Origin: Ostrinia nubilalis
Taxonomy: Eukaryota > Arthropoda > Insecta > Lepidoptera > Crambidae
Length of the DNA stretch: 64,000 bases
Direction of reading: 5' to 3'
NCBI RefSeq assembly: GCF_963855985.1
Contig: NC_087097.1
Span: 4,869,001 to 4,933,000 of the forward strand
Part shown: positions 55,386 through 64,000 of the stretch, piece after piece
Layout: each line of letters opens with the position of its first letter
Numbering within the stretch: the stretch's first letter is position 1
The notes under the pieces: model-generated
Seen by the model: only the letters and a program-made list of their open reading frames with translations
What the model was told of the DNA's origin: nothing
Database searches by the model: none
Made by a program: the position numbers and the translations under genes

Positions 55386-58319
55386 ATGCAAAACTTTGAA
55401 GAAATAGGCCTTGAATTGGATTCATTGTCGGTTGCACGAGTGGTGACCTGTGATGTAGACGAGCTGAAACAACATATCTCCGTAAACAAACGCTCCTTAA
55501 ATATAATTACTCAAAACGTTCGCAGCATAAATTGCAATATGCCTAATTTTTCTACCCTTCTCCATAGGTCTGATCTAGCGTGGGACATAATGGTGTTGTC
55601 TGAATGCTGGCTTACCTTGGGTAATCCCATCCCTGAAATTGAAAACTATGAACACGCTTGCACTACTGGGCATAGGACGCAAAACGAAGGTGTAGTCATT
55701 TACTACAATAAACACCTAAACGTAACAATTGAAGAGCCCCATGTAGAAGATGCCAATTGTCTTATTTTAAAATTGAACCACGAGACCTGCGTCATTGGAA
55801 TTTACCGGCCACCTAGAAGTGATACTAGTAACTTTATAGACTCCATTGACTCAGTTCTGTCAAAACTAAGTAACTTTAAAAATATAGTCCTGTGCGGCGA
55901 TATTAATATTGACATACGTCCGGATGGTAATGATAGTCGCTCACAGGACTACCTAAATCTTCTGGCGAGTCATCGAATGCTACCCGCTCATTCTGAACCC
56001 ACTCACGGCCGAACGTGTCTTGACCATATCATCGCTAAAACGAAGCTTGAAGCGTCTTGTTTTGTAATTGAATCGTCTATTACTGATCATTACACAGTTG
56101 CTCTTAATCTTACTTTCAAATCAGATATCTTATTTAAGACAAATGTAGTCAACCGAATTAATTTTGAAGTTCTAGACAAAACCGTCGAAGACTTAGACTT
56201 TAAACGGATCCTTGAATCTTCAGATGCTAATCTTGCAGCGAATATACTAGTATCAAGTTTATCAGAGGCCGTTAAAGAGAGTATCAGACAACACTGGACC
56301 CCGAAAAGAAAAATGATAAGCAAACCGTGGATAACTACAGGTCTGTTGCGTTGTATGAGGAACAGAGACAACTTGCATAAAAAATCTAAAAAACATCCTG
56401 AAAATGAAGTTCTCAAGTTGACCTATAAGCGCTACCGAAGTTTTTGTTCTTCTACCCTAAAAAAAGCTAAGCGACTGTACGAAAAACAAGAGATAGACCG
56501 AGTACAAAATAACAAGAAGCTACTATGGGAGACGATCAAAACAATAAGCGGTTCTAAACGTATTGCTGACCATTCATCGCTCCTCGTTTCTCCGCAGAAT
56601 CCCCAACAGAGCCTTGATTTTGTCAACAATTTTTTCGTAAACGTCGGTAAAAAATACGCAGAGAAGATCGACACTAATGTTCCCCTAAATTACGATGATA
56701 TCAACTCGATCCCTTCGCCTGTAGGCTCCTTTGTTCTGGCCCCTGTAGACGACTCTGAGGTTATGCAGATCATAATTGGTCTGAGGGAGAAATGTGCTGT
56801 GGGAATTGATTTGATTTCTAGTAAAATAGTCAAAAGATACGCTCACTTCCTGGTTACTCCAATCACTCATATCTGCAATTTAGCAATGTCAAACGGGGTG
56901 TTTCCTGCGGTGTTCAAGGTGGGACTTATTAAGCCAGTACACAAGAGCGGAGGGAGGGACCGTGTCGATAATTATAGACCCATCTCAATTTTACCGACTC
57001 TATCAAAGATCCTGGAAAGATTGGTTAATAAGAGACTTGTTGAGTTTCTGGAGTCAAATAGCCTTTTATCTCCTTCTCAGTACGGCTTCCGAAAGGGAAG
57101 GTCTACAAATGATGCTGTCCACGAACTTATTCATTCCATTGTAACTTCCCTTGATGATCATAAGAAGCCTCTGGTGATATTCCTTGATCTTGCGAAAGCA
57201 TTCGACACGGTCTCGATTCCTCGTCTCTTGAATAAGCTGGAAAAGGTGGGGGTAAGAGGTATTCCCCTTAAATTTTTTGAGGACTATTTAAATAATAGGA
57301 CTCAGAGAGTGAAAATAGATGATTGGTTTAGTGGAGATGCTGGTGTCACGTATGGGGTGCCGCAGGGCAGCATATTAGGTCCTACCCTGTTTCTAGTGTA
57401 TATTAATGACCTATGCCAATATCAACTCAACGGGGGTAGTGTCTTTACTTTTGCTGACGACACAGCCCTATTTTTCAGCGGAGACTCCTGGGATGACACC
57501 TTTAACAACGCTCAAATGGGATTTGACGGGGTAAATAATTGGCTGAGGCACAACCTACTCACACTGAATGTCACTAAGACGAAATATGTAGCATTTGCGT
57601 TCAGATCCAGCCTTCTTCCTTCGCAAGTATTCTCAATTACAGCCCATGGGTGCAGCCCACAACCTCCAGTAGCGCAGTGTCTCTGCCCAGTGGTACAGCG
57701 TACGGAGTCCATGAGATACCTCGGAGTCATAATAGACCAAACTCTTGCCTTTAAGTCTCATATTGACACCCTTACTTCAAGGCTACGTAAGCTTATTTAC
57801 GTCTTCAAAACTTTAAAAAACGTGGCTAGCCGAGGTGTTATAAGGGCAGTTTATTGTGCACTAGGACATTCTTTATTAGAATACTGTGTCTCAGCATGGG
57901 GTGGTGCTGCCAAGTCTCATATATTGGGTCTCGAAAGGGCTCAACGTGCCCTTCTTAAGGTGGCAGCTGGGTTACCCTTCCGTTATCCTACCGTAGAACT
58001 TTACAAGAACTGGAACGTACTCACAGTTAGGAAAACTTTCATTCTCAATATCATCTTAAAAAAACACACCCAGACAGAGTATGACCCCGAGCTACTAAAG
58101 GGTAAGCGGCGAAAAGATAAAGTTTGTCCACCTTCGAAGCTAAATACCTCCTTCTCACATAAATTCTTCTGCTTCCTCGGCCCTTACTTATACAACAAAA
58201 TAAACGGTAAACTTGACATTTATCCGCTCCCCAAGTCTAGCTGCAAAAAACTGGTCATAAAGTACCTCAATACATTAGACTATGAGGATACTGAAAAAAT
58301 TATTCATCCGCTTATCTAG
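55386..58319 (+). CDS. LINE endonuclease-reverse transcriptase
   Basis: A 977-residue protein starting at the ATG at 55386; the frame opens slightly upstream at a GTG, which is not a usual eukaryotic start. An APE-type endonuclease comes first ('QNVRSINCNM', 'SECWL', 'CGDINIDI', 'CLDHIIA', 'SSITDHY'). The reverse transcriptase follows (about 490-760; 'NYRPISILP', 'YGFRKGRSTNDAV', 'FLDLAKAFDTV', 'GVPQGSILGPTLFL', catalytic 'FADD' near 690). The C-terminal third ('ALGHSLLEYCVSAWGG', 'ERAQRALLKVAAG') resembles CR1/L2/Jockey-group LINEs. There is no RNase H. The frame is intact, so the copy is fairly young despite two later insertions in its 3' UTR. It is unrelated at family level to the LINE at 20311-25582. 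Confidence 0.93.
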   Translation: MQNFEEIGLELDSLSVARVVTCDVDELKQHISVNKRSLNIITQNVRSINCNMPNFSTLLHRSDLAWDIMVLSECWLTLGNPIPEIENYEHACTTGHRTQNEGVVIYYNKHLNVTIEEPHVEDANCLILKLNHETCVIGIYRPPRSDTSNFIDSIDSVLSKLSNFKNIVLCGDINIDIRPDGNDSRSQDYLNLLASHRMLPAHSEPTHGRTCLDHIIAKTKLEASCFVIESSITDHYTVALNLTFKSDILFKTNVVNRINFEVLDKTVEDLDFKRILESSDANLAANILVSSLSEAVKESIRQHWTPKRKMISKPWITTGLLRCMRNRDNLHKKSKKHPENEVLKLTYKRYRSFCSSTLKKAKRLYEKQEIDRVQNNKKLLWETIKTISGSKRIADHSSLLVSPQNPQQSLDFVNNFFVNVGKKYAEKIDTNVPLNYDDINSIPSPVGSFVLAPVDDSEVMQIIIGLREKCAVGIDLISSKIVKRYAHFLVTPITHICNLAMSNGVFPAVFKVGLIKPVHKSGGRDRVDNYRPISILPTLSKILERLVNKRLVEFLESNSLLSPSQYGFRKGRSTNDAVHELIHSIVTSLDDHKKPLVIFLDLAKAFDTVSIPRLLNKLEKVGVRGIPLKFFEDYLNNRTQRVKIDDWFSGDAGVTYGVPQGSILGPTLFLVYINDLCQYQLNGGSVFTFADDTALFFSGDSWDDTFNNAQMGFDGVNNWLRHNLLTLNVTKTKYVAFAFRSSLLPSQVFSITAHGCSPQPPVAQCLCPVVQRTESMRYLGVIIDQTLAFKSHIDTLTSRLRKLIYVFKTLKNVASRGVIRAVYCALGHSLLEYCVSAWGGAAKSHILGLERAQRALLKVAAGLPFRYPTVELYKNWNVLTVRKTFILNIILKKHTQTEYDPELLKGKRRKDKVCPPSKLNTSFSHKFFCFLGPYLYNKINGKLDIYPLPKSSCKKLVIKYLNTLDYEDTEKIIHPLI

Positions 58320-58331
58320 GAGTATCAAATA

Positions 58332-58738
58332 CTAGTTTTTGCCCGCGGTCTCAACCGCGTGAAACTTGGTTTGTCACAGATCACCATAAATTATAGCCTT
58401 TATGTTATGTTATTCGTTCCGCCCGCGGCTTCGCCCGCGTCGAGTTTTTGTCTGTCACAGAAATTGTCGCGCGCGTCCCTGTTTCAAAAACTGGGATAGT
58501 AACTGTCCTATGTTCTTTCCCGGGACTTAAACTGTCTCTATGCCGGATTTCGTCAAGATCGGTTCATTGTTTTGGGCGTGAAAGAAAGACATACAGACAT
58601 TCAGACAGAGTTACTTTCGCATTTATAATATTAGTATAGATAATACTGTAAGGTTTCACCAAAATTAGTTCATTAGTTTTTGCGTGAAAAAGTAACAAAC
58701 ATCCGGACATCCATTCAAACTTACGCATTTATAATAGG
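58332..58738 (-). mobile_element. Helitron-like repeat, split by another copy
   Basis: Second-subfamily repeat read on the minus strand, with CTAG at 58332-58335 and the TTATAAATGCG start near 58735. It is split into 58332-58414 and 58641-58738. Joined, the pieces follow the order seen in 32646-32839. It lies 12 bp after the LINE stop codon. Confidence 0.7.
58415..58640 (-). mobile_element. Helitron-like repeat, inserted in another
   Basis: First-subfamily repeat (CGCCCGCGGCTTCGCCCGCG, GTCTGTCACAGAAA, CGTCCCTGTTTCAAAAAC) on the minus strand. The 5' end TCTATACTAATATT is intact (ending 58640, next to host A on its own strand). The CTAG terminus has been lost or altered. Confidence 0.7.
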
Positions 58739-59613
58739 TATTTGTGTGTAAATGCTTTAGGTAAATTTCACCTTCACATCCTTATTCGCCCGAGTGTACA
58801 GACACGCGCTTCCATCTTTCCTTCCATAACTCATATAAGTCTTTCCCTCAGTCACATACACAACACATACACGACCAAACAGGCTACACTTACACATCCA
58901 CTAGCACACTCACACTTTCACACTCACAGTCATATTTTCACACTCATTCATTTAATTTTTGTTACCGCATGCATTTTTAATTTATTTTTGTTACCAGCTT
59001 TTTCTTGCGGCACTGCCCGTACCTATTATTAGTATTATATATTTAATAATTAGTATTAGAGCATATTACATTAAGCTGTTCTGTTATCTTTATAATAATA
59101 CTGTCAAGTAACAACAAATTCATCCTATGGCTTTTCGAATAGATGTGTAAAGTAACAGGCAAACATCAATTTGTTTTCGCAAACTATCGCACTTAAGGGT
59201 CTTACCGCTATACTACCATATAATATTCCACGGGTGGGGGCCTGGTGACCTGTAGAACAGGTTTTAAACAAAACCTATTTCAGGCACCAGTCCCACACAA
59301 ACTTAGTATTAAGTACCTATAGCGTAATGTATATTTTTTTTTTTTACCAAATGTAATTTAACCTAAGTTTGTGAGGGGAAATAAATGATTTATTTATTTA
59401 TTATTATTTATTAAATTATTTTTTAGCGCCCCCCATTTTTGTAGTCAAGAGTCGAGCTCAGTAGGTGTCTAAGAGTCCTCCTAGTAGATGACGCCTCCCA
59501 AGCCTCTACACAACGTCCCGATTTTTTTTTGTGGGTCTCTTACCGCCCCCCTTTAAGCCTGCAGCGCCCACAAGGGGGCGTTATCGCCCACTTTGGAAAA
59601 GACTGCTATAAAT

Positions 59614-60860
59614 CCTAGAATTCCAGTGCTGTCTTCCAAAACACGTTTACCTACATGAAATTCATTAGCGAGCCGGCCTAATAACTTCCCTTGCGGCTTG
59701 TGGCTAGGGGGTGACAAACAGCACCCTGTAATGTGCTACTGTTGAATTGCAAAAATCTCATTATGCTCTAACTGTCGTTATAGGAGTAATTAACTGCTGG
59801 GGACAGGGAAATGAGTGGAGCTGTTGTGATTATTATTTTTGTGGCGATTGTTTCGGGAGTTTTCTAAATTTTTCAGGGAAATTCGACGTTTTGTGATAAA
59901 TGTGGACTACTATAGTTGCGATTTGCGATATTATGTGACCGTACTTAAAATAGAGTAATCAAGTTAAACACCGTGATTTTTTTATGTAGGCACTAATTGT
60001 AATCGGTGTGACTTTACGAAAGTTTTTTTAGTCTGGTGTAGATGTTGTAGCTTTCATAAATTCGTTTAATGTTACACTGAAAAATGCTATGAAATAATGT
60101 GGTGTGCTGTCTGTTGGACCAACAATTGACAATTTCGTAAAAATTAGTCGTAAGTATTTTCAATTTCCTGAGACTAAAAAGTACAAGAGTACCTAGCATA
60201 CGAGTATAGTTTTATGACAATGCAAGGTTCTACTACCATTTTAAGAAAACTTTCGATTGCACTTACGAAGAAACTTTTTAGTAGACAGTATTGTATTACT
60301 AACTGATGTAATTCTGATACTTTAGTAGTTCTTGCGTCTAAAATATTTTTACGCTAAAAATCACACATTTTTTTAAAATCTAAGCCCAAAATCTAAACCA
60401 GATCCAATCTATTCCACACCTTTCCCTGCGCTCGGTAATTGTGTTTCGTTATAACGAGTTTTTTGGCGTCCGGTACCCGTTGCAGCCGACCTGCGCTGCG
60501 TTTGCTTTGCTCATTTCTAACTCTACATAGGTTGTGTGAATTATGGCAACAAACTAATTAGTCTAATTATCAACATAAAATGGGTCTTTGTTGCGGTTTC
60601 TTGAAGCGATAGAATGGATAAAACTAGGCTTTAATTGATTTAATTGGTTCGGAATTTTATTAAATTGCTTCTTCAATAAGTTTTATTTTAATGAAATGAT
60701 GTCGATTTGCAATTATTTTTGTTATGTAATCAAATCTTTCATGTTACTGTGCAATGCAAGCTAATTTTTAAAGAACTACTACTTAGTTCAATAGCTTTCG
60801 GGCCATCACATAAATAGGGTTTAAAATAAACTAAAAAACAATATCACAATTTCAAAAACT
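59614..60860. other. Non-coding; 3' flank of CENP-S
   Basis: No gene. Minus-strand AATAAA signals occur at 60682-60687 and 60656-60661, about 175-205 bp after the CENP-S stop, and may mark its poly(A) site. The rest is AT-rich. Confidence 0.45.
60682..60687 (-). terminator. Candidate CENP-S polyadenylation signal
   Basis: AATAAA on the minus strand, about 175 bp downstream of the CENP-S stop codon. It is the nearest canonical signal I found, with another 26 bp further on. AATAAA is common by chance in AT-rich DNA. Confidence 0.35.
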
Positions 60861-63176
60861 TTAATCAAACGTCAAATCAATAGTACCATCAATTGCCATA
60901 TCTTCAACTTCGTCTGTTTTATTTGTCTTTGCAACATCTTCTTTCTCAGGTTCCTTGGGTTTTGCAGGTGTGTCCATTGGTCTCACTACGGGCGTCGCGA
61001 CCGTCTTCCGTCGCTTCTCTTTCACGACTGAGCTTGGAGCGGGAGTGATAGTGCTAAGGTGCGCTTTCTGCAAAAAACGTAAGTACCCTCATAAATCTTG
61101 CAAATCTTAAAATATCTATTGATTGTTCGGAAATTGTTGGAATACCATAGAAAAGTTGAAAACAGATGGGACTTGCCTTATTATTGTCAAAATCATTCTC
61201 ACTTCATAATAAGAGTATTTTTTTCAGTTTTGAGTCTTATTTTTAGGACATTACTATCAGTAGGTGGGTAAGTAATATTAATTTATGAAAAATATAAATT
61301 CAATAAACTTTCTGCAAGTTTTGACTTTTTTTCTATGAATCCAATACCTGAAATTCATATCAAAATGTTTCAAATCTCACAATGATTACAGAAATAAATT
61401 TCAAAACACGGGAAACAAACAGCGTTTGGTAAAGAGAATATTAAGTATCTAGCCTATCTAGGTAAGAAAAATAAATAATAGATTCATAAGTTTTCAGAAA
61501 TGAATGAATGAATCTCGTAAATATGTGCCTTTTCATTCCGCCTACGCGCCTTTTCAATAATTCAGTACATTTAATATTGCCTGTATGTCAAATTAGTCAT
61601 CATTTCAAATCGAAAACAGTAATTGGATAAATAAAATCCTATCGCGCGTCTATTTAAAGATTCAGAATCGAATTTAAATTAAAATTGTGTTAAAATTGGC
61701 ACCCGATTCATGACTGCCAAATTATTTGGAATGCACAATGTGAATGAAGCCACGATAGCCGAACGGTGAATATGTCGGACTGGCCGACTCGAGATCCGAG
61801 GGACGCGGGTTCGAATCCCTACCGCCGCTCGACTATTGTTGTGGTGAGCCCACTCGTAACACAAGCATGTTTAGCTTACCACGAAGGGCTGACGGGAGTA
61901 TTAGTAATTTGTGCAAAAACCAATCTATACTAAATAATATGTATTATAAATGCGAAAGTAACTCTGTCTGTCTTGCTTTCACGCCTAAACCACTGAACCG
62001 ATTTTGATGAAATTTGGCATAGAGGAAAGGACATAGGATAGTTTTTATCCCGGTTTTTGAAACAGGGACCCGCGCGACACAGGTTTTCTGTGACAGACAA
62101 AATTCCACGCGGGCGAAGCCGCGGGCGGAAAGCTAGTTACTACTAATAATAATCTTTTAATAAATGTGGTGCATGTTCATTTGTGTAATACTCGTAGTTC
62201 GTAGACCTGTCTAGGTGTTTAATAAAGTTTCTTAGGGTCTCAGGTTCAATAAATGAGTTGTAGGAACCCATCGTTGTATTAACTCCTAGAGGCAGACTAA
62301 ATTCTACCTACCCACGGAAAAACACCAGAAAGCTTGGCATAATTTAAAATTAAATTACAAAGTAAGGTAAAAGGTGATCTCAGTCCCATCTGTGGATCAA
62401 CTCCGTAATAATTGACCATGCTGGGAAGTGCACCCTGGACCCTGTATGCTTGTGTTGATGTTGCTTTTCCATAATAAGTGTTTGAAACGTATTCTTTTCA
62501 ACCTTAGGAATCTTAAAACATGAAAGTGAATTTAATAACGCTATCGATTCGAAGACGAAATTTGTTGCTAGAGGTACTGACTGCTGTTAAAACTTACCAA
62601 TGAAGGATTTCTTCTAACCAAAAGTTTGACATCTTCCGCGTTTATTGTTGACCGCTTGGCATGTCTGAAAAAATATGTAATTCTTAATACCCGTCTAGAG
62701 TGTAGCTACGTGTACCTATAGTCCTAAATTTTATACCTAGCATTTAATTAAAAAAATAGATTCTAGAGTGGTGATTGATAGAAACTTACTTTGCAAAAGC
62801 TTCCAAATCTGCTCCATAAACGGACAGTTTTTTATGTACTAATTCAGCTATTATTTCCATAGCTGGTTTAGTAATTTCTAACCCAAGGAAATGGCATGTC
62901 TCGGTACAAATGGCGCGAACATCACGGTGCAAAGTAGCTTGAATTTTCTGAAAAAATTAAAATATGTAAATAGCGCCATCTGTTGACAGTTTATGAAACT
63001 GCATTAAACTTTTTTCTTTCTGCTTTTTCTAGCAAATGTAATCCTTCAACAGTACTAAAAATAGGTCAACTTGAGTTATTACTTATTAATTTGTTATTCA
63101 ATTAATTTTATACAATTAAAACAAATTAATCAATTGAAGTTACCTGATTCTTCGTCAAACTGTCGTAATTTGCCAT
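60861..63176 (-). CDS. CENP-S / MHF1 histone-fold protein, four coding exons
   Basis: Exons: 63144-63176, 62790-62947, 62598-62664 and 60861-61067, giving 154 residues. All introns are GT-AG and phases agree (0, 2, 0). Exon 2 reads 'KIQATLHRDVRAICTETCHF..' and exon 3 'HAKRSTINAEDVKLLVRR' (residues 65-82), the CENP-S signature (human 'HAKRTTINTEDVKLLARR'). In known systems CENP-S pairs with CENP-X (MHF2), binds DNA, acts with FANCM in fork repair and associates with the CENP-T kinetochore branch. The tail (87-154) has a basic KEKRRK (102-107), a Pro/Lys/Glu-rich stretch and an acidic end with 'IDLT' (149-152), resembling a SUMO-interaction motif. The start is the only ATG before exon 1's donor. 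Intron 3 (1.5 kb) holds a SINE-like and a Helitron-like repeat. Human CENP-S is about 138 residues, so the size fits. Confidence 0.92.
61748..61860 (+). repeat. tRNA-derived SINE in CENP-S intron 3
   Basis: A-box TAGCCGAACGG and B-box GGGTTCGAATCCC lie at about tRNA spacing after GCCACGA. The downstream part is unrelated to tRNA. This head is typical of lepidopteran SINEs and is not an intact tRNA gene. Confidence 0.6.
61924..62136 (+). mobile_element. Helitron-like repeat, complete copy
   Basis: The best-defined copy: starts TCTATACTAA directly after A (61923) and ends CTAG (62133-62136) directly before T (62137). The 3' hairpin CGCGG-GCGAAG-CCGCG is followed by GGCGGAAAG and CTAG. 213 bp, non-coding, within CENP-S intron 3. 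TC...CTAG ends, A|T insertion and absence of duplication define Helitrons. Confidence 0.8.
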
Positions 63177-64000
63177 TATTTCAACCCAAAGCAAATTTAA
63201 TGCACGTTTTTATCACTCAAATACTAATATTCTATAACTTGGGCGACATCAAACTTGTTAATAGACACGTATGTTAGTTTACAATAACACAAAATGTTTA
63301 TTTAACGTTTATGTATGGAAAATAAATAGAAAAACATTTTTTTCGGCACACACCTGTTTGTTATGACTTTTTACTTTTTTAATGCGTATGTATAGCAAAG
63401 GAATCAAAGAAAATAACGAATTACCGTTACAAAATATAAAATCTAACTCGAGAAACGTTAAAATGTTTTGGAGAATTATCTCCAAAACTTATACATTAGT
63501 ATAAAAAGCCATTTAAAATCATGAATTTAAATCATCTGTCGGGTTATAATGTACGATGGATCTACTAGTAATACAAAAATTGCAAAATCTTCAAGTGGTT
63601 AGGGATGGTTATGTCTGAACTGATGGAAGGACAGTGGCGGCGCACACAGGTGAAATGTACGTAATTTGTGGCCAAAATTAAAAAAAGCAAAGTTACTCCG
63701 ATTCTAAATTAGTAACCTAATATAGGAACAAGACATATGGCGCCATCTATAAATGATATTTAAAAAGTTTAACACTTTTTATCCAGATACCCACAACATT
63801 TGATTTAAACAGTTTTTCTTGTTGAGTAATTTTTATAATTTTTAGCTCTTGTTTAACAACAACGTTTAACTTTAATTTAGTTGATATTTGGTATAAAACA
63901 TATGGATTCTATACTTCCAGGTTAGTTTATTATTTCTGTATTACTAAACAGTCTACATTACTTACTATGTTATAGATATATAGGTTTGAATAGAAGTCTA
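63177..64000. other. Upstream region of CENP-S, no further gene seen
   Basis: Probably holds the CENP-S promoter and 5' UTR. No divergent gene is visible: the 68-residue frame at 63071-63277 overlaps exon 1 on the other strand and has no domain. AT-rich throughout. Confidence 0.4.

Larger units (their letters stand above)
55052..59411 (+). mobile_element. CR1/L2-type LINE with 9-bp TSD
   Basis: TAAATTATT at 55043-55051 and 59412-59420 brackets the element. It has 334 bp of leader, one long ORF (55386-58319), a 3' UTR interrupted by Helitron-like repeats, and an end in ATTTATTTATT-type simple sequence rather than pure poly(A), as in CR1/L2-group LINEs. No ORF1 of gag type is seen, so the copy may be 5'-truncated just upstream of ORF2, or the family may lack one. 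Confidence 0.75.
55000..59605. mobile_element. hAT-type element interrupted by a LINE
   Basis: The 8-bp duplication CTATAAAT (54992-54999 and 59606-59613) flanks ends CAACGGTTCCCAAACTT and, inverted, CAGTCTTTTCCAAAGTGGG, the CA...TTCCCAAA style of hAT termini. Only 55000-55051 and 59421-59605 are hAT sequence (about 240 bp). The rest is an inserted LINE, and the hAT interior rejoins across the LINE's target duplication. Non-autonomous. Confidence 0.75.

Noticed and set aside
61748..61830. Functional tRNA gene
   Set aside because: A- and B-boxes are present, but the acceptor and anticodon arms do not pair convincingly and the sequence continues as a SINE-like repeat.
1..64000. Defence island, biosynthetic cluster or other novel multi-gene system
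   Set aside because: The only clear genes are one host gene and LINE ORFs; everything else is transposon relic or non-coding. Nothing suggests a coordinated new system.

Overview
The window looks like a TE-rich, AT-rich stretch of a moth or butterfly (Lepidoptera) nuclear genome. This rests on many short Helitron-like repeats (TC start, CG-rich hairpin, CTAG end, A|T target), several LINE 3' tails of types I recognise from Lepidoptera, hAT and PIF/Harbinger-type MITEs, and one intron-containing host gene. There is no operon-like organisation, no rRNA, no convincing functional tRNA and no CRISPR array. The species cannot be fixed from the sequence alone.

Only one host gene is clear: a four-exon CENP-S (MHF1/APITD1) gene on the minus strand at 60861-63176. 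It encodes a histone-fold protein of 154 residues. All introns have GT-AG borders with consistent phases, and the C-terminal tail ends in a SUMO-interaction-like motif. A CG-rich segment at 31815-31937 that ends in a strong splice donor may be a non-coding first exon of another gene.

The largest open reading frames belong to two LINEs. At 20311-25582 (minus) lies an apparently full-length I-group LINE flanked by a perfect 14-bp target duplication. Its gag-like ORF1 has three zinc knuckles, and its ORF2 has endonuclease, reverse transcriptase and RNase H. The ORF1 stop codon abuts the ORF2 start (TAAATG). At 55052-59411 (plus) lies a second LINE with one intact endonuclease-RT ORF. It is inserted inside a hAT-type element and carries a Helitron-like repeat, itself interrupted by another, in its 3' untranslated region.

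Other structures, left to right: a hAT element with 8-bp duplications (2405-3606); a 1.4-kb near-palindrome (17776-19161); a 4.1-kb terminal-inverted-repeat element with a decayed gene (26441-30574), interrupted by a 1.7-kb palindrome made from the 3' end of a mariner-like transposase (26652-28326); a decayed piggyBac-type transposase lacking its catalytic core (about 49090-50270); and a four-unit tandem array of about 420 bp per unit with MITEs in opposite orientations (52757-54420). The rest is non-coding sequence with about ten RTE-type LINE 3' fragments and several tRNA-like SINE remnants.

I found no evidence of a new functional system such as a defence or biosynthetic locus. The novelty is in TE architecture: nested insertions with exact boundaries and palindromic derivatives. 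All family names come from motif recognition, not database searches.
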